A DNA stretch of 37,355 bases from UBA6814 sp040753075 (GTDB lineage Bacteria > Desulfobacterota > Desulfovibrionia > Desulfovibrionales > Desulfovibrionaceae), in the NCBI GenBank assembly GCA_040753075.1, contig JBFMHA010000029.1, positions 1 through 37,355 of the forward strand, written 5' to 3'. This document shows positions 1-7,148 of this stretch, in pieces. The notes beneath the pieces are model-generated. The model saw nothing but the letters and a program-made list of their open reading frames with translations. It searched no databases and was not told the origin of the DNA. Numbering within the stretch: position 1 is the first letter of the stretch; each line of letters opens with the position of its first letter. A program made the position numbers and the translations under genes.

Positions 1-1353
1 CCGCTCCCGGGCCATCCGCTCCAGCTCCTCGCGGACCTGGGCCGCGACTCCGGCCCAGTCGCCGGGCTTGGCTTGGTGGAAGAGGCGTAATGTGGGATAC
101 CAAGGGGAATCGGCGCGGCCGGGGAGCCAGCGCCAGTCGGGGTTGGACGAGAGCAGGCCCCAGGCCGGCCGGCCCAGGGCGCCGGCCAGGTGCAGGGCCG
201 CGGTGTCCACCGTGACGAGCAGGTCCAGGTCGCGCAGGGCGGCCGCGGACTCGGCGAATGAGGTGATGCGCGACGACAGGGGGAGGACCAGCCCGCCGCA
301 GCCCAGCCGGTCCACGTCGCCGGCCCGCTCCCCGAACTGCAGGGAGTGCAGGCGCACCCCGGGAACGGCTGCCAGGGGCAGGAGTTCGCGCAGCGGGATG
401 GAGCGCAGGGCGTCGCCGGTGTGCCGGGGGTTGCCGGCCCAGACCAGGCCCACGTCCAGTCCCTTCCCGTGTCGACGTCTCAACGGAGATGATGCTCCAT
501 CAGGAACCTGAATATATGGAACCTGAGAGGGGATGGTGTCCAGGTCGGTGTTGAAGAGCCGGGGCAGGGACAGGAGCGGGGCGTGCAGGTCGAAGCGCAG
601 CCTGGCTCCGGGCACGGCCACCTGGTCCACGCCGGGCAGGGTGGCCAGGAGCGGGGCCAGCTCCGGCTGGCAGCCCAGGATGACCCGCGCCCCCCGCTCC
701 GCCGCCAGCGGGGCGTAGCGGCAGAACATGAGGGTGTCGCCCAGGCCCTGTTCGTGGTGCAGGAGGATGGTCCTGCCGGCCGGGTCCGAGCCGTCCCAGG
801 CCGGTCGCGGCAGCTTGCGGGCCGGGCAGTCGAGCCGCTCGAAACGGTCCTCGTAGGCGGCGAAGGCCTCGCCCAGCCGCCCCAGGCGGAACAGGGCCAG
901 TATGCGCGGCCAGCGGGCGTCGGACAGTTCGGGCTTGAGGCGCAGGGCCCGGTCCAGACATTTGAGGCCCTCGGCGGGCCTGGCCTGATCGTTGAGGACC
1001 ATGCCCAGTTGGAGCCAGGCGTAGGCCAGCCCGCGGTCGAGCTTCAGCGCGGCGCGCAGCGCCCGGGCGGCCGGAAGGGGCTCCTGCAGGGCGCGGCGGG
1101 CCTCCCCCAGATAGACCAGGGGAACGGGGTTGGCGGGGTCCAGGGACGCCGCCCGATCCAGGGAGACGGCGGCGGCGGCCAGCCGGCCGGTGCGCAGCAG
1201 GGCCAGGCCCAGGTTGGCGTAGATGGCCGCGCCCCCGCCCCCGGCGTCCAGGGACTGGGCGTAGAGGTCCGCAGCCGCGGCGTGATCGCCCCGGCGCTGG
1301 GCGGCCACTCCCCGGCGCTCCAGGTCCTCGGCGGGATGCTCCTTCTGGGCCAT
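1..1353 (-). CDS. TPR-containing glycosyltransferase-like protein (partial, C-terminus off window)
   Basis: The frame is open from ATG 1353 to the window edge, giving about 451 residues with no stop. The N-terminal half is built of tetratricopeptide-like helical repeats with motifs such as YANLGLALLRTGRLA and AYAWLQLGMVLND. The C-terminal half resembles the ADP-heptose/GT9-GT41-like domain that often follows TPRs: it has ILLHHEQGLGDTLMFCRY, VGLVWAGNP and the late VDTAALHLAGALGRPAW motif. By family knowledge it may transfer sugars to a cell-surface or protein acceptor; the substrate cannot be read from sequence. Around 470-531 the codons are abruptly AT-rich although the encoded segment (IPSQVPYIQVP) looks family-like. 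The gene diverges from the zinc-ribbon gene at 1461. A weak TTGACC-N17-TACGTA pair on the plus strand in the gap may serve that gene. Confidence 0.8.
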   Translation of the reverse strand, partial: MAQKEHPAEDLERRGVAAQRRGDHAAAADLYAQSLDAGGGGAAIYANLGLALLRTGRLAAAAVSLDRAASLDPANPVPLVYLGEARRALQEPLPAARALRAALKLDRGLAYAWLQLGMVLNDQARPAEGLKCLDRALRLKPELSDARWPRILALFRLGRLGEAFAAYEDRFERLDCPARKLPRPAWDGSDPAGRTILLHHEQGLGDTLMFCRYAPLAAERGARVILGCQPELAPLLATLPGVDQVAVPGARLRFDLHAPLLSLPRLFNTDLDTIPSQVPYIQVPDGASSPLRRRHGKGLDVGLVWAGNPRHTGDALRSIPLRELLPLAAVPGVRLHSLQFGERAGDVDRLGCGGLVLPLSSRITSFAESAAALRDLDLLVTVDTAALHLAGALGRPAWGLLSSNPDWRWLPGRADSPWYPTLRLFHQAKPGDWAGVAAQVREELERMARER

Positions 1354-1460
1354 GGCCGGGTTGTGGGGTCTGGGGCCGGCTTCTGTCAATGGCCGTTGAC
1401 CAGGAGCGCCCCCTTCTGTACGTACACGATAAGGGAAATCCCTCAGCAAGGAGCCGCGCC

Positions 1461-2264
1461 ATGATCGTCCAGTGCCTGGACTGCAAGAAGAAATACCTGC
1501 TCAAGGCCCAGGAGATACCCGTGGAGGGCGCCGCGGTGCGCTGCAAGGGGTGCGACCAGGTGATCCGGCTGGCCCGCCGGGACAACGCCGAGACGGACCG
1601 CTCCGGGATCACGGCCTTCAAGAAGGACAACCCCCGGGAGCAGAAATGGAACCGGGAGATGACCGAGACCATCAGGTCCTTCGGTTACAGCCGCAACACC
1701 GCGGAGTTCAACCTGCTCTTCAACCTGGTGCGCAAGCTGCGCAAGATGCACGGCATCGCCTTCGTGCCCATCCGCCTGCGCCTGGAGACCGAACGGGTGG
1801 AGCGGGACCTGGACTACAACGTGCTGCACCTGGTGTCCGACCACTGCCTGCCGGTGGCGGACGAGAGCGGGGACAGCCCGCTGCGCAAGCTGGTGGTGGG
1901 GTTGTGGGACGCGATCAAGACCCACGACTACCACAGCCGCTTCACCCTGGCCGAGGTCATGCGGGTGGCCTGGCCCGACGCCTTCCCGGCCCTGTTCGTG
2001 TTCGCCGGCCTTGCCCCGTGCGGGGAAAAGGGCGAGCCCGGCCGGGTGAGCGAAGTGACCTTCACCCTGGACGGGCTGCGCAACCTGCCCCCGGACCTGG
2101 AGCTGGACAGCCTGCCCCAGGTGGCCCGGGTGGAGATATCCGCCGCCCCCCTGTCCGCCTCTCCCCTGCCCTTCGCCGAACGCAGCGCCCCCGGCCTGGT
2201 GGCGCACCCGGCCCCGGCCTGCGCCTCGGACGCCGCCGCGGCCCTGCTCCGGCAGTGGAGTTGA
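1461..2264 (+). CDS. Zinc-ribbon-containing protein of unknown function
   Basis: The 267-residue protein begins MIVQCLDCKKKY and carries two Cys pairs, C5-x2-C8 and C28-x2-C31, the layout of the MJ0042-type zinc-ribbon found at the N-terminus of many deltaproteobacterial proteins. It probably binds one zinc ion. The rest (residues about 60-267) shows no domain I recognise: an amphipathic stretch RNTAEFNLLFNLVRKLRKMHG is followed by mixed alpha/beta sequence and a Pro/Ala-rich tail. ATG 1461 is chosen because AAGGAG lies 7-12 bases upstream and it places the zinc ribbon at the extreme N-terminus; an in-frame upstream start would add an unlikely leader overlapping the divergent promoter region. 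The zinc-ribbon call is firm, the function unknown. Confidence 0.8.
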   Translation: MIVQCLDCKKKYLLKAQEIPVEGAAVRCKGCDQVIRLARRDNAETDRSGITAFKKDNPREQKWNREMTETIRSFGYSRNTAEFNLLFNLVRKLRKMHGIAFVPIRLRLETERVERDLDYNVLHLVSDHCLPVADESGDSPLRKLVVGLWDAIKTHDYHSRFTLAEVMRVAWPDAFPALFVFAGLAPCGEKGEPGRVSEVTFTLDGLRNLPPDLELDSLPQVARVEISAAPLSASPLPFAERSAPGLVAHPAPACASDAAAALLRQWS

Positions 2265-2283
2265 GCCTCCGGCCCACCTCAAG

Positions 2284-2652
2284 TTATGCCTGCGGTGAGC
2301 GGCCCTTCCGTTTTCCCATGCCCTCGGCGAGCAAAGCCACGACCAGGGCGTTCATGCTCACGCCCTCCTGCTTGGCCCGAGTGGCCAAGCGCGCGTGCAG
2401 GCTCTTGGGGGTGCGCACCACGAAGCGGCCGGAGGCCGGCCCTCCGCTGAAGGGCTCGGGCACGGGGTGCCCCAATTCCTCCAGGGCGGCCACGGTTTCG
2501 GCCAAGGCGTCGCGGCCGTTGACCATGGCCTCCTCCACGGTCTCGCCGTCGGACACGCACTCCTGGAAGTCGGGATAGCTGATGAGAAATCCCCCACCCT
2601 CTTCTTCAGTGAGCGGACGAATCTCGAAAGGGTACCGACTCAAATCGCGCAT
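2284..2652 (-). CDS. hicB: HicB-family antitoxin
   Basis: The 122-residue protein has the two-part HicB layout. The N-terminal partial RNase-H-like fold (residues about 5-60) shows YPFEIRPLTEEEGGGFLISYPDFQECVSDGETVEEAMVNGRDAL. The C-terminal DNA-binding segment (about 75-115) reads SGRFVVRTPKSLHARLATRAKQEGVSMNALVVALLAEG, the ribbon-helix-helix type. HicB antitoxins bind and neutralise HicA and repress their own promoter. The gene starts 3 bases after the hicA stop, and its GGAGGA ribosome-binding site lies in the last hicA codons, so translation is probably coupled. The palindrome at 2887-2898 is the likely operator. Confidence 0.9.
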   Translation of the reverse strand: MRDLSRYPFEIRPLTEEEGGGFLISYPDFQECVSDGETVEEAMVNGRDALAETVAALEELGHPVPEPFSGGPASGRFVVRTPKSLHARLATRAKQEGVSMNALVVALLAEGMGKRKGRSPQA

Positions 2653-2655
2653 GAG

Positions 2656-2880
2656 CTAGTCCTCCAACATCTCCAGGAACTTGCGGACGTACACCGGCTT
2701 CACCGGACGGGCCGCAGGCACGGGCAGGGTCCGGCCGTCGGGCCGCAGGAACACCACATGGCTGGTCCCCCTCTGCCGCCAGACCAGACCGCGCGCCTCA
2801 GCCAGGGTCTTCAGGTCCGCGATGCGCCAGTCCCGGGGATTGGCCCGCATCCGCTCCAGGAGTTTTTCCGTTCTGCCCAC
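2656..2880 (-). CDS. hicA: HicA-family toxin (mRNA interferase)
   Basis: The protein is up to 74 residues, the normal HicA size, with the double-stranded-RNA-binding-like fold of the family. His41 in RQRGTSHVVF is the expected catalytic residue, followed by the PVPAARPVKPVYVRKFLEML end typical of HicA. Family members cleave mRNA independently of the ribosome and are held inactive by HicB. The start is uncertain. GTG 2880 keeps the conserved EKLLERMRANP helix but has no ribosome-binding site and sits only 1 base after the predicted -10 box. ATG 2850 has GGAG close upstream but drops ten residues. An in-frame TGA lies just upstream of the GTG, so no longer start exists. Toxin first, antitoxin second is the usual hic order. 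Confidence 0.88.
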   Translation of the reverse strand: MGRTEKLLERMRANPRDWRIADLKTLAEARGLVWRQRGTSHVVFLRPDGRTLPVPAARPVKPVYVRKFLEMLED

Positions 2881-2881
2881 A

Positions 2882-2910
2882 CTGATACTACATGTAGTGC
2901 CTCATGTCAA
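2882..2910 (-). promoter_or_regulatory. hicAB promoter with palindromic operator in the spacer
   Basis: Reading the minus strand, a perfect -35 TTGACA (2910-2905) is followed by a 17-base spacer and TATCAG (2887-2882), a 4/6 match to the -10. The spacer holds a perfect 12-bp palindrome ACTACATGTAGT (2898-2887) that touches the -10, where a dimeric HicB would block RNA polymerase. The -35 shares bases with the TGA stop (2909-2907) of the upstream CoADR-rhodanese gene, so the toxin-antitoxin promoter starts inside the end of its neighbour. Assignment to HicB is inference from position. Confidence 0.65.
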
Positions 2911-4634
2911 TCCTTGGGCTCCTCCTTCACGATGTCCGGGTTCAGGGTCTTGGCTATGGACGCTCCGCCCTGGACGCTGCGGGTGTTGGTCAGGCCCTGC
3001 TCCTTCAGGTAGATCTGGGCCTCGTAGGCCCGGATGCCCACGTTGCAGAAGAGGATGAGGGGCTCGTCCCGCGGCACCTCGGCCATGCGCTCCGGCAGTT
3101 CGTCCTGGGGGATGGCCAGCCAGCGCTCGCCCCAGCGGGCCTGGTAGGGGCCGGGGTAGTTGCGGCTGCGCACGTCCAGGACCTTGGTGTCGGTCTCGTA
3201 CATGAGGCGCAGGAACTCGCCCGCGTCCATGACCTCGGCCCGGCCGTCCAGGATGTTCTCCAGGGCGTTGCCGGCGGCGTTGATCACGTCCATGGCCGAA
3301 GCGAGGGGCGGGGAGTAGGACACCTCCAGGTTGGACACGTCCTCCACCGTGGCCCCCCGGCCCAGGATGGCGGCCACCGCGTCGGCGCGGGCCTTGGCCC
3401 CGTCCCCGTTCTTGCTGATGGCCTCCACCCCCAGCACCCGGCGGGTGCGGCGGTCGGCGATGAGGTTCACGCACATCATCTTGGCCCCGGGATAGAAGTG
3501 CGCCCGGTCGGACTGCACCACCGTGGCCGCCACCGGGTCGAAGCCCGCGGCCCTGGCCTGGGGCAGGGTCAGGCCGGCCCGGGCCGCGCCGTAGTCGAAG
3601 ACTTTGAGGCAGAAGCTGCCCACCACCCCGGGGAAGCGCGCCGAGCCGCCGCAGACGTTGGAGCCGATGACCCGGCCCATGCGGTTGGCCAGGGAGCCCA
3701 GGGGCAGGTGGACCCAGCCGCCCGAGACCAGGTGCCGCACCTCGCAGCAGTCGCCTCCGGCATAGATCCGCGGGTCGCTGGTGCGCATGTGGTCGTCCAC
3801 CAGCACTCCGCCGGCCGGCCCCATGGCCAGGCCCGCGGCCCGGGCCAGTTCGCCGTTGGGCCGCGCCCCGGTGGCGAAGAGCACCATCTCGCCGGGAATC
3901 TCCCCGTGGTTCTCGGTGAGCACCCCGGAGACCCCGCCCTCGGCGTCGCCCAGCACCTTGAGCACCTTGTCCGGGGCCAGCACCCTGACCCCGTTCTCCT
4001 CCAGATGGTTGCGCAGGATGCCGGCCAGCTCCGGGCAGAAGGCCGTGGGCAGCACCTGGTCCCAGAACTCCACCAGGGTGGTCTCCACGCCCCACAGGGA
4101 GGTCAGGGCCTCGGCCATCTCCAGGCCGATGGCCCCGCCGCCCACCACCACGGCCGAGCCCACCTGGCCCTTGGCCAGGCGGTCCTTCATCTCCACCGCG
4201 GCGTTGAGGCCGCTGATGGTGGTGACGCCGGGCAGGTCCGCGCCGGGGATGGGGGGCACGAAGGGCCGCGAGCCGGTGGCCAGGACCAGGGCGTCGTAGG
4301 GCAGGTCCGCCTCGGAACCGTCGGCCAGGGTGCGGACCCGCACGGTGCGGGCCTTGCGGTCGATGGCCAGGGCCTCGGTCCCGGTGCGGACCTCCACCCG
4401 CTTGGTGCCCTTGAAGAAGGCCGGGTCCCGGCGGGCGTGGTAGGAGGTGGAGCACAGGCCGAACACGTCGGACACGTCGCCGCCCACGAAATAGGGAATG
4501 CCGCACCCGCCGTAGGAGATGACGGTGTCGCGGTCGATCATCAGGATGTCGGCGTCGGGGTCCAGCCGGCGCGCCCGGCAGGCCACCTTGGGGCCCAGGG
4601 CCACCGCGCCGATGATGAGAATGCGTCTGGGCAT
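2907..4634 (-). CDS. CoA-disulfide reductase family flavoprotein with C-terminal rhodanese domain
   Basis: The protein has 575 residues. The N-terminal FAD/NAD(P) module (about 1-450) has the dinucleotide loop IIGAVALG (residues 7-14), redox Cys44 in SYGGCGIPYF, and the second nucleotide-binding motif AVVVGGGAIGLEMAE. The single Cys at this site marks the CoA-disulfide/persulfide reductase group rather than the CxxC disulfide reductases. The C-terminal rhodanese domain (about 470-575) has its active-site loop FCNVGIRA with Cys530. Characterised fusions of this kind reduce CoA disulfide, CoA persulfide or polysulfide with NAD(P)H, which fits a sulfur-metabolising host. ATG 4634 is chosen over an upstream in-frame start because AGGAGG lies 4 bases before it and it starts at the flavin motif. 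The exact substrate is not visible. Confidence 0.88.
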   Translation of the reverse strand: MPRRILIIGAVALGPKVACRARRLDPDADILMIDRDTVISYGGCGIPYFVGGDVSDVFGLCSTSYHARRDPAFFKGTKRVEVRTGTEALAIDRKARTVRVRTLADGSEADLPYDALVLATGSRPFVPPIPGADLPGVTTISGLNAAVEMKDRLAKGQVGSAVVVGGGAIGLEMAEALTSLWGVETTLVEFWDQVLPTAFCPELAGILRNHLEENGVRVLAPDKVLKVLGDAEGGVSGVLTENHGEIPGEMVLFATGARPNGELARAAGLAMGPAGGVLVDDHMRTSDPRIYAGGDCCEVRHLVSGGWVHLPLGSLANRMGRVIGSNVCGGSARFPGVVGSFCLKVFDYGAARAGLTLPQARAAGFDPVAATVVQSDRAHFYPGAKMMCVNLIADRRTRRVLGVEAISKNGDGAKARADAVAAILGRGATVEDVSNLEVSYSPPLASAMDVINAAGNALENILDGRAEVMDAGEFLRLMYETDTKVLDVRSRNYPGPYQARWGERWLAIPQDELPERMAEVPRDEPLILFCNVGIRAYEAQIYLKEQGLTNTRSVQGGASIAKTLNPDIVKEEPKD

Positions 4635-4668
4635 GGTTCCTCCTGGGTAGTTCGAAAGCACCCTTGGC

Positions 4669-4697
4669 CCTTTACTGCCGACCGGAGAGAAAGGCAA
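4669..4697 (-). promoter_or_regulatory. Putative sigma-70-type promoter of the CoADR-rhodanese gene
   Basis: Minus-strand TTGCCT (4697-4692), 17-base spacer, TAAAGG (4674-4669), 35 bases before the ATG at 4634. An 8-bp palindrome GAACGTTC (4704-4711) lies just upstream of the -35 and could be a regulator site. The -10 match is weak. The remaining gap up to 4867 holds a GC hairpin (arms GCCCCGG 4821-4827 and CCGGGGC 4833-4839) and no gene. Confidence 0.4.
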
Positions 4698-4867
4698 ATT
4701 CCCGAACGTTCTTCTAGGATTCCCCAACCCAGGCCGCGCAAGCGAACCGGCCCGCATTGTCATCCCGGCAACTCCCCGGCGCAGGTGACAAGGCCGCCGG
4801 TCAGGGGTATGGCGGTTCGCGCCCCGGCCGCACCGGGGCCGCGCCGCACCCCAACCCCGGAGCTCCC

Positions 4868-5761
4868 ATGGCCCCGCACCCCGCGCTCCGCGCCTGCCTG
4901 TCCCTGGCCGTCCTGACCCTGGCCCTCCTCCCGCCCGTCCCGGCCGCCCTGGCCGACGGCCAAGGCCGGGCGGCCACGGCCCAGGAGCAGGCAGCCATGC
5001 TCCGCATCCTCCAGGCCTTCGACCGCCAGGCTCCTCCCGGCCCCGCCGGCTGGGAGCGCACCGAAGAGACCGAAGTGAAGGCCAGCGAATATGTGGGCGT
5101 CGACCAGGAGCACTTCCCCCTGGCCGTGTTCTACGCCGCGGCCTGGAGGGACGCCGCCCGCCTGGACGCGGCCCAGGACCGGGCCGTGCAGGCCGGGGCG
5201 GCGGTCATGCAGGAGTCGGCCGGGGACCCGGCCGCGGACCGGATCCAGCAGGACTACGAGGCCATGGCCCAGAAGCTGGGCGCGGCCGCGGACAAGGGAG
5301 ACATGGCCGCGGTCCAGCGCATCGCGGCGGAGATGGAGGCCCTGGCCGAGAAAATGCAGGCCGCCTACGCGGCCCAGGACCGGAAGCTGGACGAGGTTTT
5401 CGCGGAGCACGAGGTGCGCGACGCCCGGCTGCGCATCCATTTCGAGGCCAACGCCATGTCCGAGGCCCTGGACCCCGGCTACGTCGTCGAACCGGGCCCC
5501 GCCGGGCTTGCCGTCTACCGCAGCGAAGGCCGGCGCACCACGCACTACGGATGGCGGGAAGGCTACAGCCGGGTGTTCCTGGGCGCCTGGAAGCTCTCGT
5601 CCGAGCCGGAGAACCCCCGCATGGAGGCCGCGCCCCGGCCAGGGATCCCCCACACCGCGGTGCAGACCGTGGTGGTCACGGTCCAGGCGGACAAGGCCCG
5701 GGCCGCGGCCGTGCTCAAGCAGCTGGACTGGAGCGCGCTCAAGGCGCTGCTGCCCAGGTAG
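4868..5761 (+). CDS. Secreted/periplasmic protein of unknown function
   Basis: The 297-residue protein starts with a clear Sec signal peptide: a hydrophobic core LSLAVLTLALLPPVPAALA ending in an Ala-x-Ala-type site near residue 28. The mature part has a charged, Ala-rich helical stretch (about 95-175, QQDYEAMAQKLGAAADKG and EMEALAEKMQAAYAAQDRK) likely to form a helical hairpin or coiled coil. A mixed C-terminal region (WREGYSRVFLGAWKL) ends VVVTVQADKARAAAVLKQLDW. ATG 4868 is chosen because GGAG lies just upstream and it begins the signal peptide; the in-frame start at 4757 would bury it. I do not recognise a family. The last 23 bases overlap the convergent gene at 5739. Confidence 0.75.
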   Translation: MAPHPALRACLSLAVLTLALLPPVPAALADGQGRAATAQEQAAMLRILQAFDRQAPPGPAGWERTEETEVKASEYVGVDQEHFPLAVFYAAAWRDAARLDAAQDRAVQAGAAVMQESAGDPAADRIQQDYEAMAQKLGAAADKGDMAAVQRIAAEMEALAEKMQAAYAAQDRKLDEVFAEHEVRDARLRIHFEANAMSEALDPGYVVEPGPAGLAVYRSEGRRTTHYGWREGYSRVFLGAWKLSSEPENPRMEAAPRPGIPHTAVQTVVVTVQADKARAAAVLKQLDWSALKALLPR

Positions 5762-6221
5762 GCGGTCCGCCCCACCCCGCTTCCCGCGCGGCCCACAGGC
5801 CCAGGAGCAGGGCCTCGGCCGCGTCCGAGGTCAGGGTGCGGGGCCGGGGCAGGCCGGCCCGCTCCAGGGCCCGCCGGGCCAGGACCGCGGCCGCGGCCTT
5901 GGCGCTCCGGGCGTCGCGCTGCTGGGACGGGGCGAGCACGTCCGGCCTCCAGTCCTGGGCGCTGACCACCCGGACCCGCACCTCGCGCCGGGCCGCCTCG
6001 CGCGCCCAGATGTCCGCGGCCGGGCCGCCGCCCTCCAGGACCAGAAGCTCCAGTTCGGGGAGATCCCTGAGAATGGAGTGCGCCGCCCGGCGCAGGGACG
6101 CCAGCGCGCCCAGGTGCTTGGAGCGCAGCCACACCGGCCGGCCGGCGCCGTCCAGGAGCGCCAGCCCCATGCGCAGGCCCAGGTCCACGGCCAGGAGCCG
6201 CCCCGGGCCGGGTGCGTTCAC
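5739..6221 (-). CDS. RuvC-fold (RNase-H-like) protein, putative nuclease
   Basis: A 160-residue protein starting at GTG 6221, whose start overlaps the TGA of the preceding DUF523 gene (GTGA), so the two are translationally coupled. Acidic residues fall as in RuvC-type Holliday-junction resolvases: D13 in LLAVDLGLRMGLALLD, E63 in ELLVLEGGG, and D133/E136 in SDAAEALLLGLWAA. E. coli RuvC uses D7, E66, D138 and D141, so spacing and local context match closely although overall similarity is low. It also has a Lys/Ala helix (RSAKAAAAVLARRAL). It could be a resolvase-like or R-loop/junction nuclease, or a YqgF-like relative. No characterised homologue is recognised. The 3' end overlaps the convergent gene by 23 bp. 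Confidence 0.65.
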   Translation of the reverse strand: MNAPGPGRLLAVDLGLRMGLALLDGAGRPVWLRSKHLGALASLRRAAHSILRDLPELELLVLEGGGPAADIWAREAARREVRVRVVSAQDWRPDVLAPSQQRDARSAKAAAAVLARRALERAGLPRPRTLTSDAAEALLLGLWAAREAGWGGPPTWAAAP

Positions 6222-6658
6222 CCCAGGTCCTCGTCGCTCAGGATGACCAGGCCCTGCTCCCGGAGCAGGGCCGCCAGCATGCCGTCGCCCGGGACGAGGC
6301 GGCCGGAGAACGTCCCGTCGTAGATGCGGCCGGAGCCGCAGGTGGGGGAGCGGGCCTTGAGCAGGGCCGCCCAGCAGCCGGCCAGCCGGGCCAGGTCCGC
6401 GGAGGCCTGGGCGCCGCGGGCCACTTCTTCGGTGAGGTCGCGGCCGTCCTTGGCGTAGGCCCGGCCCTGCCGCAGCTCGATGGCCGGGCGGGGGGTGGGC
6501 AGGCCGCCCAGCTGCTCGGGGCACACGGGGATGGCCCGGCCCTGGCGCACCAGGTCCAGGGCCGCGGGCAAGGGGACCACGCTGCCGTCGTAGCGGCAGG
6601 GCAGGCCGCACAGACAGGCGCTGACCAGCACCGGGCCGGATTCGGGAAGCCCGGCCAT
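6218..6658 (-). CDS. DUF523 family protein
   Basis: The 146-residue protein matches the DUF523 (YbbK-like) family along its length. It has an N-terminal Cys cluster SACLCGLPCRYDG (C15, C17, C21), CPEQLGGLPTPRPAIE in the middle and KARSPTCGSGRIYDGTFSG near the C-terminus. The conserved cysteines suggest metal or Fe-S binding; the biochemical role is unknown. ATG 6658 is chosen because it sits 2 bases after the stop of the upstream small membrane protein gene and starts the conserved domain. It is the middle gene of a three-gene minus-strand set and overlaps the next start by 4 bases. Confidence 0.85.
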   Translation of the reverse strand: MAGLPESGPVLVSACLCGLPCRYDGSVVPLPAALDLVRQGRAIPVCPEQLGGLPTPRPAIELRQGRAYAKDGRDLTEEVARGAQASADLARLAGCWAALLKARSPTCGSGRIYDGTFSGRLVPGDGMLAALLREQGLVILSDEDLG

Positions 6659-6660
6659 GG

Positions 6661-6879
6661 CTATTGCGGGTTGAACCAGTACATGCCCACCAGGAACATG
6701 ACGAAGGACAGCACGCACTGGCCCACGATGATCCAGGTGAACTTCTGCTTGTTCTCGGCCTTCTTCACCCGCAGGAAGTCCAGGTGGAAGCGGGTTTCGC
6801 CGTCCCTGATCTCGTCGCGCACCAGGCGCAGGTTCACCAGCCCGAAGAAGAAGCACAGCGCGCCGTAAACGTATTCCAT
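6661..6879 (-). CDS. Small two-helix membrane protein of unknown function
   Basis: A 72-residue protein with two predicted transmembrane helices, YVYGALCFFFGLVNLRL (residues about 3-19) and FTWIIVGQCVLSFVMFLVGMYW (about 47-68), joined by a charged loop rich in Arg, Asp and Lys. ATG 6879 has GGGGGA just upstream. The stop is 2 bases before the DUF523 start, so it heads the three-gene set. Function not recognised. Confidence 0.7.
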   Translation of the reverse strand: MEYVYGALCFFFGLVNLRLVRDEIRDGETRFHLDFLRVKKAENKQKFTWIIVGQCVLSFVMFLVGMYWFNPQ

Positions 6880-7008
6880 GGTCCCCCGCCTTCTTGGTGG
6901 TTCGTGGCACGCCGGGTGTAGCATCCCCCTCCCCCGGGCCGCAAGCCGCTTGACCCCGGGGCGGGTTCGGGTATGTAACCCGGCCTGGAGGCTGTCGAAG
7001 GCAGCCCG

Positions 7009-7030
7009 GGCGCGCCGGGAACGGCGCGCC
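7009..7030. repeat. 9-bp-stem hairpin with repeated GGCGCGCC sites in the divergent intergenic region
   Basis: Arms GGCGCGCCG (7009-7017) and CGGCGCGCC (7022-7030) flank a GGAA loop. The 8-bp palindrome GGCGCGCC recurs at 7091-7098, so three copies lie within 90 bases of the 269-base gap between divergent genes at 6879 and 7149. Otherwise this gap shows no gene and no clean sigma-70 promoter. Confidence 0.4.
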
Positions 7031-7148
7031 GAATGGCGGGCCAAGGGGCATGGCGGGCCGTTCGAACCCGTTGCCGCACGCGCCTGCGGCGGCGCGCCGT
7101 TGCCAAGCCCGGGAAACGACGTTGCGACGGCCCCTCAGGGAGACGACC

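Noticed and set aside
2904..4916. Long plus-strand ORF opposite the CoADR-rhodanese gene
   Set aside because: Antisense shadow with Gly/His/Val-rich composition and no family motif.
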